This document shows positions 1 through 8,313 of a stretch of 64,000 bases of DNA, piece by piece. Source of the stretch: Agmasoma carcini (nom. nud.) (lineage: Eukaryota; Microsporidia; Thelohaniidae); assembly GCA_029232285.1 (NCBI GenBank), contig JAOXFI010000022.1, positions 1 through 64,000 of the forward strand. The letters are read 5' to 3'. The first letter of the stretch is position 1, and each line of letters starts with the position of its first letter. The notes below the pieces were generated by a model. It saw only the letters and a list, made by a program, of their open reading frames with translations, was not told the origin of the DNA and ran no database searches. The translations under genes and the position numbers were made by a program.

Positions 1-200
1 GTCAGTTAGTCAGTTAGTCAGTTAGTCAGTTAGTCAGTTAGTCAGTTAGTCAGTTAGTCAGTTAGTCAGTTAGTCAGATAGTCAGATAGTCAGATAGTCA
101 GATAGTCAGATAGTCAGATGGTCAGATGGTCAGATGGTCAGATGGTCAGACATAGTCAGATAGTCAGATATAGTCAGATATAGTCAGACATAGTCAAAGC
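1..200. repeat. Tandem array of 8-bp TCAGTTAG-type units
   Basis: The window opens inside an array of period 8 (GTCAGTTA, about nine copies). It grades into GTCAGATA and then GTCAGATG variants, and decays after about position 125 into 8- to 10-bp variants with GTCAGACATA and GTCAGATATA. The unit is two tetranucleotides, TCAG and TTAG. Neighbouring copies carry the same variant, which suggests local expansion. It could be subtelomeric satellite DNA, but no canonical telomere repeat is visible, so that remains inference. Confidence 0.9.
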
Positions 201-494
201 TAATCATGTTAGTCATGCTAATGTTTTATATTAAATTTTCTTGAAATAAAAAAAGTGAAACATTTCTTCAAGTAAAAAATTTGTTTTGAAAAAAAATATT
301 TTTTTTATTTCATTTACCGCCATTTGTTATGCAAAATTTCTCTAAAATTTTTCGTTTTAAAAATGTAACTAACTATAAAAATTCATAGCAAAGGAGATTT
401 TCAATTTTAAAATATTTTTATGTTTCTAATTAATAATTAAAAAAGTATGGGTTTGTATAAAATATTATTAAAAAAGTTTTAATACTAATATTAT
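201..494. other. A+T-rich spacer, no gene seen
   Basis: This spacer lies between two oppositely oriented TCAG/TTAG arrays. It is made of A and T runs with no open frame of note and no recognisable RNA. Confidence 0.6.
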
Positions 495-610
495 AACTAA
501 CTGACTGACTGACTAACTAACTAACTAACTAACTGACTAACTAACTGACTGACTAACTAACTAACTGACTAACTAACTGACTAACTAACTAACTAACTAA
601 CTAACTAAAA
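495..610. repeat. CTAA/CTGA tetranucleotide array, inverted relative to the left array
   Basis: About 115 bp of CTAA and CTGA tetramers in mixed order. On the complementary strand it reads TTAG/TCAG, so it is the same unit as the 1-200 array in opposite orientation. Small CTAA islands continue at about 672-690, 747-763 and 841-852, marking a decaying fringe. Confidence 0.85.
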
Positions 611-1244
611 TTAGCATTACTAAACTAAAATTATTAGCATTAATAACATTATTAACATTATTAAAAATAACTAACTAACTAACTAATTAATAACAAAATT
701 AATTAATTAAAAAATATAATATAACTATAACATAAATAAACTAAACTAACTAACTAACTAACATTGATATATTTTTTATATAAAACTTACTAACTAATCT
801 AAATAATCATGATATACTGATTTATATATTTGCTTAACATACTAACTAACTAATCATTCTATATATCCTTCTATATATCCTTTTATATATCCTTTTATAT
901 ACCCTTTTTTTATATAAAAATAAAATCAACAAAAAAACAAGCCAAAATAGTTGTTTTGATTAAATTATTATTAAAAACCATTTTTCTTAACTTTAAAATA
1001 CTGTCAATTCTCTCCAACGACAACCATCACATAATTTTATTTGTTTAACAAAATTATAATAAAAAGAAAAAAATTGAATAAATTTTTAATAAATTATTTT
1101 TCAAATATTTTCTTAGCATAAATTTAATAATATTCATTATTTATGCATATCATTTATGCATATTCAAATATTAAAACCTTTCAAATATTTAATATATTAA
1201 TTTGTTTGTATAATTTAAAAAAATTATACCAATTTCTTGTTTTT
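611..1244. other. A+T-rich upstream region of the homeodomain gene
   Basis: Contains scattered CTAA islands and a short run of ATATCCTT units near 860-900. No gene was recognised. The last 100 bp precede the homeodomain ATG and may hold its promoter, but no distinct element stands out. Confidence 0.5.
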
Positions 1245-1598
1245 ATGACTAAACAAAGTTATACAAGAATTGAATATCAATGCATACTTGCTATGATTAA
1301 GTTAAAAAGAAAGAACACTCCTTCTATTCCTTTAAATATACAAAAATCAAGATATCAAAAGACAATTCTCAACCAAATCTTTGAAATTACTAAGTTTCCT
1401 TGTAAAAGTACCATAGAAGATGCTAGTTTGATCATTAACCTTCCTTTCCGTAAGATTCAGGTGTGGTTTCAGAATCAAAGAAATACTTTAAGATCAACAG
1501 GGCTGTTATGTAAGAAGACAGATGTTACATCAGTACCTCATGATCAGCTATTTGATATGGTAAGTAAATATTTTAAGAAATTAAATAAAAATGAATAA
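1245..1598 (+). CDS. Homeodomain protein
   Basis: A 117-residue protein with one homeodomain near residues 33-92. The third (recognition) helix carries the signature KIQVWFQNQRN, with W, F, N and R at the positions expected of DNA-contacting homeodomains. Helices 1 and 2 are visible as KTILNQIFEITKFP and IEDASLIINLP. An in-frame ATG exists upstream at 1143, but its extra 34 residues are hydrophobic and A+T-driven. The ATG at 1245, opening MTKQSYTRIEYQ, fits better. Single-homeobox short transcription factors are a known small family in microsporidia. The gene sits isolated between satellite arrays. The target genes and orthology group cannot be told from sequence. Confidence 0.85.
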   Translation: MTKQSYTRIEYQCILAMIKLKRKNTPSIPLNIQKSRYQKTILNQIFEITKFPCKSTIEDASLIINLPFRKIQVWFQNQRNTLRSTGLLCKKTDVTSVPHDQLFDMVSKYFKKLNKNE

Positions 1599-1639
1599 AA
1601 TGTTTTCTATGAATTAATAATCAGGATTGATTAAAAATA

Positions 1640-2130
1640 TTTTTTAGTCTTAGTCGTAGTCAGTAGTGATGGTCAGTCGTGGTGAATCATGATCAGACAT
1701 GGTCATAGTCAGTGTCATAGTCAGTAATGGTGAGTCGTGGTCAGTGATGGTGAGTCGTGGTCAGTGATGGTGAGTCATGATCAGACATGGTGAGCTATGA
1801 CCAATATCACGTCATGATCAATGTCAAGTTATGGTCAATGTCACGTCATTGTTATAACCATGTCACCCATAGTCATGGCAAATGTCACGTCATTGTTATA
1901 ACCATGTCACCCATAGTCATGGTCAGTCGTGGTCAGACATGATCATAGTGATGGTCAATCATGGTCAAACATGATCATAGTTATGGTCATAGTCATGTAC
2001 AGTGATGGTCAGTCGTGGTCAGTCGTGATCAATCGTGGTCAATCGTGGTCATGGTCATGGTCAGTCATGATCAATGTCACGTCATAACCATGTCAATGTC
2101 ATAACCATGTCAATGTCATGGCCAGTATGT
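1640..2130. repeat. GGTCA/TGGTCAGTC degenerate satellite array
   Basis: About 490 bp of irregular repeats built from GGTCA, GGTCAGTCGT and GTCATGGTCA. It includes a perfect duplication of a roughly 42-bp unit (AATGTCACGTCATTGTTATA onward) around 1837-1920. It is much richer in G and C than its surroundings. It begins about 40 bp after the homeodomain stop codon. Confidence 0.85.
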
Positions 2131-4120
2131 TATATACACTGTTTTGCATATAACAATTGGTTAATCACATATAGAAGTATATAATCTCACAAAAAACTTG
2201 ATCTCGCATTATTAAAAATAACACAATATTGATCCATTTATAGTAATAATTATAATAAACTTAAATTTTTGTGTAATTAATGTTGAATGTTAGAATTAAT
2301 TTCTATATATACTTTTAATAAAAAATGATTTGGGTAGTCCTCCGAGAGTAGATGTTTGTGTAGTAAATCATAGTTAATTAAGCATAATTTATTGATCAAC
2401 TCATATTTGTAGTTATTTAATACAAAATTGGTTTTCCCATCACTCTCTGTTGTTTGATAACTAAAAATACCAATAGTATTAAAAACTATTATGTGATAGA
2501 ATTTTTAATTATTAAGACTTCACCTGTTAGATTAAGAGGGTTATGTAAGAAAGATTGTTCTTTATTTTGTAAAATTATGAAATAGTCCATAAAAATCTAT
2601 CAAATAAAAACCTTAAATAATATTATAATGCTTATTTTTAATAAATTAAATATGTTCTTAAATTAAGTGGGTTAAGATTCTATAAAAAGTATTAATAGTT
2701 AAAATACAAGAATTTTAAAATGGAATTATAATTTTAAGGTTCAATTTATAAAAAACTTATTATAATATATATAAAATTAAAATATTATAATAAAATATTA
2801 TAATAAAATATATTTACCATTTGATGTAAATGTTTGTAATTAGATACGAAATTAAAAATATGTTAAATTAAAATATATTTATCTTTTGATGTAAAAGTTT
2901 GCAAATAGATAGATAAAATCTATAACATGTTTTGAAAAATAGTGTATGTGTTATGTCTTTTATAAATTATTTTTATATGAAATATTATTAACTAAAAAAT
3001 AAAATTATGCTTATAACATATATTATAATAAAAAATATTATACTTATATTTAAATAAAAAGTTTGTACGTCCAATTTCTATGGCACTCTCACAAGAGGTG
3101 CCAACTCTCTAGGACGGTAAAATTTTTAATAAAATTTTTATAAAAATATTTTTAATTTTTACATATCATTGTCTTATAAAAGAGATCAATTAAAAATAAA
3201 TATTTATGAAATTTATATAATCAACTCTAATAATAATTATATAATTATCTAATTGTAATTATTTTACATCTAAATTCTAATGTTCCATATCAAATTTTAA
3301 ATATGTTTTTTAGTAAATTTTATTTACTGTTATTTTGAAATTTGATATAATAAACCTTACATTTATCGTACTTTTAAAAATAGAATAAATTTTATTTACT
3401 GTTTGATATATAAAGTTTGAAGTTTGATGTAATAAATCTTACATTTATCGTACTTTTATAAAATAGAATAATTTAAAGATTTAATACTATATTATAGCTG
3501 CTTTGGTGTTATTACGCATACCAACCTATTTATTTCTTAAAAAGTAACACTTAATACTACTTTAGCCCTGTATTTACCTATTATGGTTCAATTAATCATT
3601 GTTACTACTTAAAATAATAATTTGATCATAAAATAGTAATTATCTTAAAAGGTAATGTTCTATTTTCGATCTTGACTCGATTCAAAATTAATAATTTTTA
3701 AAAAGATGAAGAGGGTTAATGAACGAACCTTTTTATAAGAATTATATAATAAATTGATTTTCAATAACAAGGTGTATAAAACTTATACATATTAATAATA
3801 TAAAGAACACCATAAGATAAAAATTTTAAAACATATAAACGGTTGAACAGGTACTATTGGCACATTTATTAAATTCTAACACTTTTATTACTCTTTTGAG
3901 AAAAATTAATTATTTAATTTCATCAGGCCTTTTTATTTTAAAATTTATATTTTACTCAAATACAAACCAGATATATATACTACAAATATTATTAAAGATT
4001 CACACTTTACCATTAATTTAATGCAGGTATAACATTCATTACACAGATCTGGTTTCTTTGTAGTTTTAAAAATTTTAGATCACAATACCATTTTTATATT
4101 ATTTTATAAAATTTTTTATT
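2131..4120. other. 2-kb intergenic region with short duplications
   Basis: No protein gene was recognised. Imperfect direct repeats are visible: AAAATATATTTA followed by TTTGATGTAAA near 2808 and 2870, and a block of about 80 bp ending CTTACATTTATCGTACTTTT at roughly 3315-3385 and 3387-3470. A G+C-rich hairpin lies at 3066-3119 (listed separately). The rest is A+T-rich. Confidence 0.5.
3066..3119. ncRNA. Candidate structured RNA or hairpin element
   Basis: TACGTCC (3066-3072) can pair with GGAC-G-GTA (3112-3119, one bulged G). GGCAC-TCT (3082-3089) can pair with AGA-G-GTGCC (3094-3102) around a CACA loop. The stems are separated by a symmetric internal loop of nine and nine nucleotides. It is a local G+C island in very A+T-rich DNA. 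No H/ACA boxes or known ribozyme core were seen. It could equally be a transposon end or a DNA palindrome. Confidence 0.35.
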
Positions 4121-4768
4121 ATGTCCGAAGATTTGCTATTTTCAAATAATCTAAGAGTAGATGGTAGATTACCAGATGAGATCAGAAACATACAAATAAC
4201 ACACGGTCTAATCAATAACTTGCCTTCTGTCTCACTTTATCAAGGCTCTACTCATGTTGTAGGTTCACTTAGAAAAAACAACGAGAAAAATAAATTTGCT
4301 ATTTTTGTAAAATATTTAGACACAGCACGTGAAGATCCAATAAATTCCCGTAAACTATACGAAATAACTACAAAATTAAATACAATATTTGAAGAACTAC
4401 TCATCAATGAAGTTCCTATTGAAATAGAACTCACAGTCAAACATGATGATGGTGCTGTATTTAGTGCTTTGATCAACTGCTCCACTCTTATATTGTGCTA
4501 TGTTGGTATTCCAATTAAAGATAGCTGTGTTTCAGTTACCTTAAATGAAAATTTAGATTTGTGTTCAACAGAAGAAAACAAAGAAAGTTCAATTGTTTTG
4601 GTTTATTCAATTAATTTAGAAAAAATTCTTTATTTTTCAGGTTTTGGAAGGCTTCAGAAGGAAATGCTTGTTTCAGCTCTTAGCAATGGAATTGGATGTT
4701 GTAAATCTATTTATGATATATTTAAGGAGTATTTGCATATACTTTTATCAGAAAAGACCAATATTTAA
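4121..4768 (+). CDS. RRP41: Exosome core subunit RRP41 (RNase PH-like)
   Basis: A 215-residue RNase PH-fold protein, slightly shorter than typical RRP41 (about 245). The N-terminal signature LRVDGRLPDEIRNIQ and the following SVSLYQGSTHVVGSL block match the RRP41/SKI6 type of subunit rather than RRP42, 43, 45 or 46. In the nine-subunit eukaryotic exosome, RRP41 forms the catalytically inert hexameric ring that threads RNA to the nucleases. A second core subunit, RRP4, is encoded at 11828-12499 in this window. The ATG at 4121 follows a run of T and A and is the first in frame. The stop is followed directly by a satellite array. Confidence 0.85.
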   Translation: MSEDLLFSNNLRVDGRLPDEIRNIQITHGLINNLPSVSLYQGSTHVVGSLRKNNEKNKFAIFVKYLDTAREDPINSRKLYEITTKLNTIFEELLINEVPIEIELTVKHDDGAVFSALINCSTLILCYVGIPIKDSCVSVTLNENLDLCSTEENKESSIVLVYSINLEKILYFSGFGRLQKEMLVSALSNGIGCCKSIYDIFKEYLHILLSEKTNI

Positions 4769-4803
4769 TTGATTAAACATTTTTTAGTAATTTTATTCTC
4801 TTC

Positions 4804-4986
4804 AGGTCATGGTCATGGTGTCGGGTCATGGTCAGACATGGTCAAGTCGTGGTGATGGTCATAGTCGGGTCATGGTGATGGTCATACCAGTTATAGTCAT
4901 ACCATACCAGCCATAGTCATATCAGTCATACCATATCAGTCATGGTCAGTCGTGGTCATATCAGCCATAGTCATACCATATCAGCC
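4804..4986. repeat. GGTCATGGTCA/CATACCAG satellite array
   Basis: Short irregular repeats of GGTCATGGTCA, GTCGGGTCATGG and AGTCATACCATATCAG fill the gap between RRP41 and the cyclin-like gene. It is compositionally like the 1640-2130 array. The array reads open in the cyclin frame, so it falsely extends that gene upstream. Confidence 0.85.
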
Positions 4987-5052
4987 ATGCTTGATCACTA
5001 TGAAATAAAATTTTTATTTCCAAACATTTATATTTTTATAAGAATTCAACCC

Positions 5053-5745
5053 ATGAACATAGAATCAAGTATTGAACTTTATAATAGTTTAAGTATCACT
5101 TTAAGCCATAAAACTATTCATAAGCTGCGTAAAATAATGAATTTCTTAAATCTGCATCCTTTAACTAGAGCGCATGCTTATTACAACTACTTTGCTTCGA
5201 AGCATGCTATGTTAGTTGAACCTGATGATGCTTATATTATTTGTGCAAGTATTATATTGGCAGGTAAGACAAATGAAAGATTGGTTGATGCTGATAAGCT
5301 AATAAAAGTAACATTAGCTGAATTTAAAATAACAATAAGTGGTGATACTCATCAAAGCTTCCTTGAGTGTGTACAATCAACAGAATTAGAAATAGCAGCA
5401 ATCACAGATTTTAATTTTGAATTTTTAAGTATTTTAGAAAATTTACAAAATTTATGTTATAAAAATAAGTTAAATAAAAATCAGATGAAAGAAGCTTATA
5501 AGCATTACAATACGTTAACAGAGACACCTTTAGTGATATTTTTTGATCAAAATGAGCTAATTACGAGTGCAATATGCTATTCATATATTACATTTTTATG
5601 TTTAGTTGAAAAATCATTTGATTCTGATGAAAATTTAATGAAAGAAGTTTTTGATAAAGTTACAACAGCAAGTGATGAATGTAGAGAAGCTGTTTTATTT
5701 TTAGTAGGAGAGCTTACAAATATTTATGAAAATAATATTAGATAA
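5053..5745 (+). CDS. Cyclin-fold protein, transcription-type
   Basis: About 230 residues from the ATG at 5053; upstream in-frame ATGs at 4942 and 4987 lie in satellite DNA or directly after it. The first cyclin box is suggested by the helical pattern around residues 12-110, including LTRAHAYYNYFASKHA, DDAYIICASIILAGKTNE and STELEIAAITDFNFEF. That resembles the ATA..YF..FF, DV..AC..LA.K.EE and LE...L...FD..... pattern of cyclins of the C/H/K/L/T group, which partner CDK7-9-like kinases at RNA polymerase II. A second, weaker helical repeat follows (residues 145-225). The exact subgroup cannot be fixed by eye. It converges on the E1-like gene with about 97 bp between the stops. Confidence 0.6.
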   Translation: MNIESSIELYNSLSITLSHKTIHKLRKIMNFLNLHPLTRAHAYYNYFASKHAMLVEPDDAYIICASIILAGKTNERLVDADKLIKVTLAEFKITISGDTHQSFLECVQSTELEIAAITDFNFEFLSILENLQNLCYKNKLNKNQMKEAYKHYNTLTETPLVIFFDQNELITSAICYSYITFLCLVEKSFDSDENLMKEVFDKVTTASDECREAVLFLVGELTNIYENNIR

Positions 5746-5841
5746 TAAACTATATTAGAAAATAAATAATATCAGAAAATAAATAATATTAGAAAATATT
5801 AGATAATAAATAATATCAGAAAATAAATAATATTTTTATTA
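5746..5841. repeat. AATAATATCAGAAAATA tandem repeat between convergent genes
   Basis: About five imperfect copies of a 16- to 20-bp unit (AATAATATYAGAAAATA with ATTAGATAATA variants) fill the intergenic gap between the convergent cyclin-like and E1-like genes. Confidence 0.7.
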
Positions 5842-6630
5842 TTATATTTTATTGTTACATAAATAACAATTTACATCTTTTTTGATCACTAATTTGTTAA
5901 AAATTGGTATTTTTGTATAATCAGCAAAATAAAAGTCATTTTCTTGATCAAATAACAATAAAACAGCCATAGAAGCACATATCGAGTTTACATAACTTGC
6001 ATTTGCTATAATACTATCAATAATACCATCCACTTCAAATAAACTAGTTTTTAAATCACTATTTACCAATAAATTAAACTTTTTAACAATTTCATCCCTC
6101 TTAAACTCATTTTTATACTTAAAAATATAACTATTAAGTATTTTATCTCTATTTTCATAATTCACTGTTGTTTCTCCTGATAAAGAACACAAATTTATTT
6201 TATTTTCTATTTTATACAAATATTTAATACAGAGCAAGCAAGAATTTGTATGACTAACTTTCTTTACATGAATTGAATGATTTTCAACACCACAATCTAT
6301 CAGAAATGGTACTTTTGACTTTTTATATAAATAATTTACAGACATTCGACTTGAAATTGAATCAACAGCACAAAATATCACATCAAAGTCTTTAAATATT
6401 TCACATGAGGTTGTATCAACCTTCATATTGATAAAATTAACATTTGCTTTTGATCCGATCACCTGTGCCTTGTACTTTCTTACATCTGATGATGTAAAGT
6501 AGAACTGTCTAGAAAGGTTAGAAACTTCTACTTTATCATAATCTATAACAGTTAAATCATAAGAATAACATTTTAATAGCTTTACTAACTCAGAGCCAAC
6601 ACCACCACATCCTATTATAAGAGCTTTCAT
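5842..6630 (-). CDS. Minimal ThiF-type E1 subunit (UBA3/UBA2 class)
   Basis: A 262-residue ThiF/E1 adenylation-fold protein that would activate a ubiquitin-like modifier. It has a Rossmann nucleotide-binding loop GCGGVGSEL (residues 7-15), the ATP-site block VIDYDKVEVSNLSRQF (about 28-43), and a CxxC pair (C131, C134) that with the C-terminal CYLC (C255, C258) would form the structural zinc site. C148 in LCSLSG sits where UBA2 and UBA3 have the catalytic cysteine. The 14-residue spacing from C134 to C148 matches UBA3 (NEDD8 E1) better than UBA2 (SUMO E1). Typical UBA3 and UBA2 are about 440 and 640 residues. Here the catalytic-cysteine domain is shortened and the C-terminal ubiquitin-fold domain is missing. 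UBA3 is favoured but not certain. Confidence 0.65.
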   Translation of the reverse strand: MKALIIGCGGVGSELVKLLKCYSYDLTVIDYDKVEVSNLSRQFYFTSSDVRKYKAQVIGSKANVNFINMKVDTTSCEIFKDFDVIFCAVDSISSRMSVNYLYKKSKVPFLIDCGVENHSIHVKKVSHTNSCLLCIKYLYKIENKINLCSLSGETTVNYENRDKILNSYIFKYKNEFKRDEIVKKFNLLVNSDLKTSLFEVDGIIDSIIANASYVNSICASMAVLLLFDQENDFYFADYTKIPIFNKLVIKKDVNCYLCNNKI

Positions 6631-6939
6631 GTAAATTTGTTAAATTTTTTGTTGCTTTATTTTAAAACATAAAAAAATATAAAAAATATATAAAAATAAA
6701 ATTATAGAATATTATATAAGTAATATAAAAATAATATAAAATAACTCAAAATTAATATTTTCAAATATTTTTTATATTATATCATTCATAAATAATATTT
6801 TAATGAAAGCTGAAACATATACTAACAACTGTAAAATAACAACAATCTTTATTTAAATATATTCTATCTTAATATTATTTTTGTTTCATAATGTTTTTGA
6901 TCAAAATTTATATATTTAAACAAATTTTATTACCATACC
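6631..6939. promoter_or_regulatory. Shared divergent upstream region
   Basis: 309 bp separate the divergent E1-like and AHA1 start codons. It is very A+T-rich and has several TATA-like tracts. No distinct operator-like element stands out. Confidence 0.4.
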
Positions 6940-7698
6940 ATGCAACAACAAGGTTCAGTAGAGAAAATAGATGTAAGTCACTACGTTAAGGAATTAATGA
7001 CCAAGGAACTCTTTAGAAGAGAGTACAGCATCGTTAAAATTGATGTTACATGCAATCTAAATGCTGCAAATAACTCTATAAAAGTATTTAGCGTATATTC
7101 TATTCAAATGCTAGATCAGGATGGAAGAGAATTCTTCTTAAACACTCTCGATGCCAATGAAACAATGGATGAATACACAGGCATCGAATGGTTAGCAAGA
7201 TTCATTAAGCAGGTTGAAGGAAAGGCTGTACTTAAATTTGGTGCAAAATCTTTAAGACTAAGTGAAAATCATACATTTGACTTCGAAGAAACACCAGAAA
7301 CTGCCCCATACAGCATAAAAAGAACATCATCATTCAAACTGTCATTTGTCATATCATGCAATGTATCAGATTTTAAATCATTCTTTTCAAATCCTGATCA
7401 TTTCTATAAATGGACAATGTCAAAAATTGAAAATGGTAAAGCAACAATTGATAATATTGAATTACGTAAAATTCATATTGGAACTAAAAAAATAACTTTA
7501 GGATACAAATGGAAGGGCTGGGACGAATATTCAGATGTAGAAATACAACTTCTTGATCTATCAGGACGTACAAAGGTAACAATACTTCATGATAACGTTC
7601 CTAACAGTGTAATTGATAATGTAAAGGAATATTGGAAAATAGACGTAATTGATAAAATTGGCCTTTGCTTTAATTGTTCAATTTCTCTGATGGATTAA
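6940..7698 (+). CDS. AHA1: Activator of Hsp90 ATPase (AHA1)
   Basis: A 252-residue protein with two domains. Residues 1-125 are compatible with the AHA1 N-terminal domain, which contacts the Hsp90 middle domain. Residues 130-250 look like the AHSA1 (START-like) domain: ISCNVSDFKSFFSNPDHFYKW, a central TLGYKWKGWDEYSDVEIQ strand-rich block and VKEYWKIDVIDKIGLCF. This follows the usual pattern of the family's MKWRFKSWPEGHFA and W..YY...I...FG blocks. Aha1 stimulates Hsp90 ATP hydrolysis in the cytosol. The length is shorter than the human or yeast protein (about 340-350), mainly in the linker. Confidence rests on the C-terminal domain. Confidence 0.75.
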   Translation: MQQQGSVEKIDVSHYVKELMTKELFRREYSIVKIDVTCNLNAANNSIKVFSVYSIQMLDQDGREFFLNTLDANETMDEYTGIEWLARFIKQVEGKAVLKFGAKSLRLSENHTFDFEETPETAPYSIKRTSSFKLSFVISCNVSDFKSFFSNPDHFYKWTMSKIENGKATIDNIELRKIHIGTKKITLGYKWKGWDEYSDVEIQLLDLSGRTKVTILHDNVPNSVIDNVKEYWKIDVIDKIGLCFNCSISLMD

Positions 7699-7860
7699 AT
7701 AAATGATTGATGGTATTTTTATATATAAAATTATTTGATAATATCAAAATATTATGTTAGTTAGTGTTTTCATATCTATCAATATAATCAACCAACAACC
7801 TTTACTTAATTCAAATAACCTATTAATATATTTTTAATAAATTTATTTTTACGATAATAA

Positions 7861-7962
7861 TAACCTGACTAACTAATCTGACTGACTGACTAACCTGACT
7901 AACTAATCTGACTGACTGACTAACCTGACTAACTAATCTGACTGACTGACTAACCTGACTAA
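7861..7962. repeat. 30-bp tandem repeat, 3.4 copies
   Basis: Three exact copies of a 30-bp unit (beginning TAACCTGACTAACTAATCTG) at 7861, 7891 and 7921, plus a 12-bp partial fourth copy. The unit is made of the same CTGA/CTAA tetramers as the left-end arrays. It lies between AHA1 and the ISWI gene. Exact identity of copies suggests recent expansion. Confidence 0.95.
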
Positions 7963-8313
7963 ACATATATATGATAATAATATATAATATTATTATAATT
8001 AAAATAAACTTTTTTCAGTTTACAGATTATACATCAAATATAATAAAAAACAACCATTCATCATTAAGAATACACAATAATAATAAATAACACCATAAAA
8101 CTATAAAATAAGTTTCCCTTGCTAATCCAAACACAAATATTAATTTTCATAAAAAATCACTATTTATTTATTAAATATAAATGAAAATATACAAAATATA
8201 TTTTATATAAAATTTCTATATTTTACTTAACATTTCTTCTACTATAAATTTAGAATCTTGAAATAATTTGATAGAATTTTGTTTCAATTTTGTAAAAAAA
8301 ATTTTCCCCTTCA
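7963..8313 (+). promoter_or_regulatory. Upstream region of the ISWI gene
   Basis: An A+T-rich region ending in TTTTCCCCTTCA directly before the ISWI ATG at 8314. Short C-runs just upstream of start codons are a reported feature of microsporidian promoters. The assignment here rests on position only. Confidence 0.35.

Noticed and set aside
1..200. The left array as a true telomere
   Set aside because: The unit is not a canonical telomeric repeat, the array decays inward into internal satellite, and whether the contig ends here cannot be known from the window.
1562..1585. GTAAGT...TTTTAAG at the end of the homeodomain gene, a possible 18-nt intron
   Set aside because: It is in frame without splicing, too short for known spliceosomal introns and has no branch-like TAAT; reading it as coding is simpler.
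4942..5052. N-terminal extension of the cyclin-like protein
   Set aside because: The residues HISHSHTIS come from satellite repeats; the ATG at 5053 directly precedes the recognisable domain.
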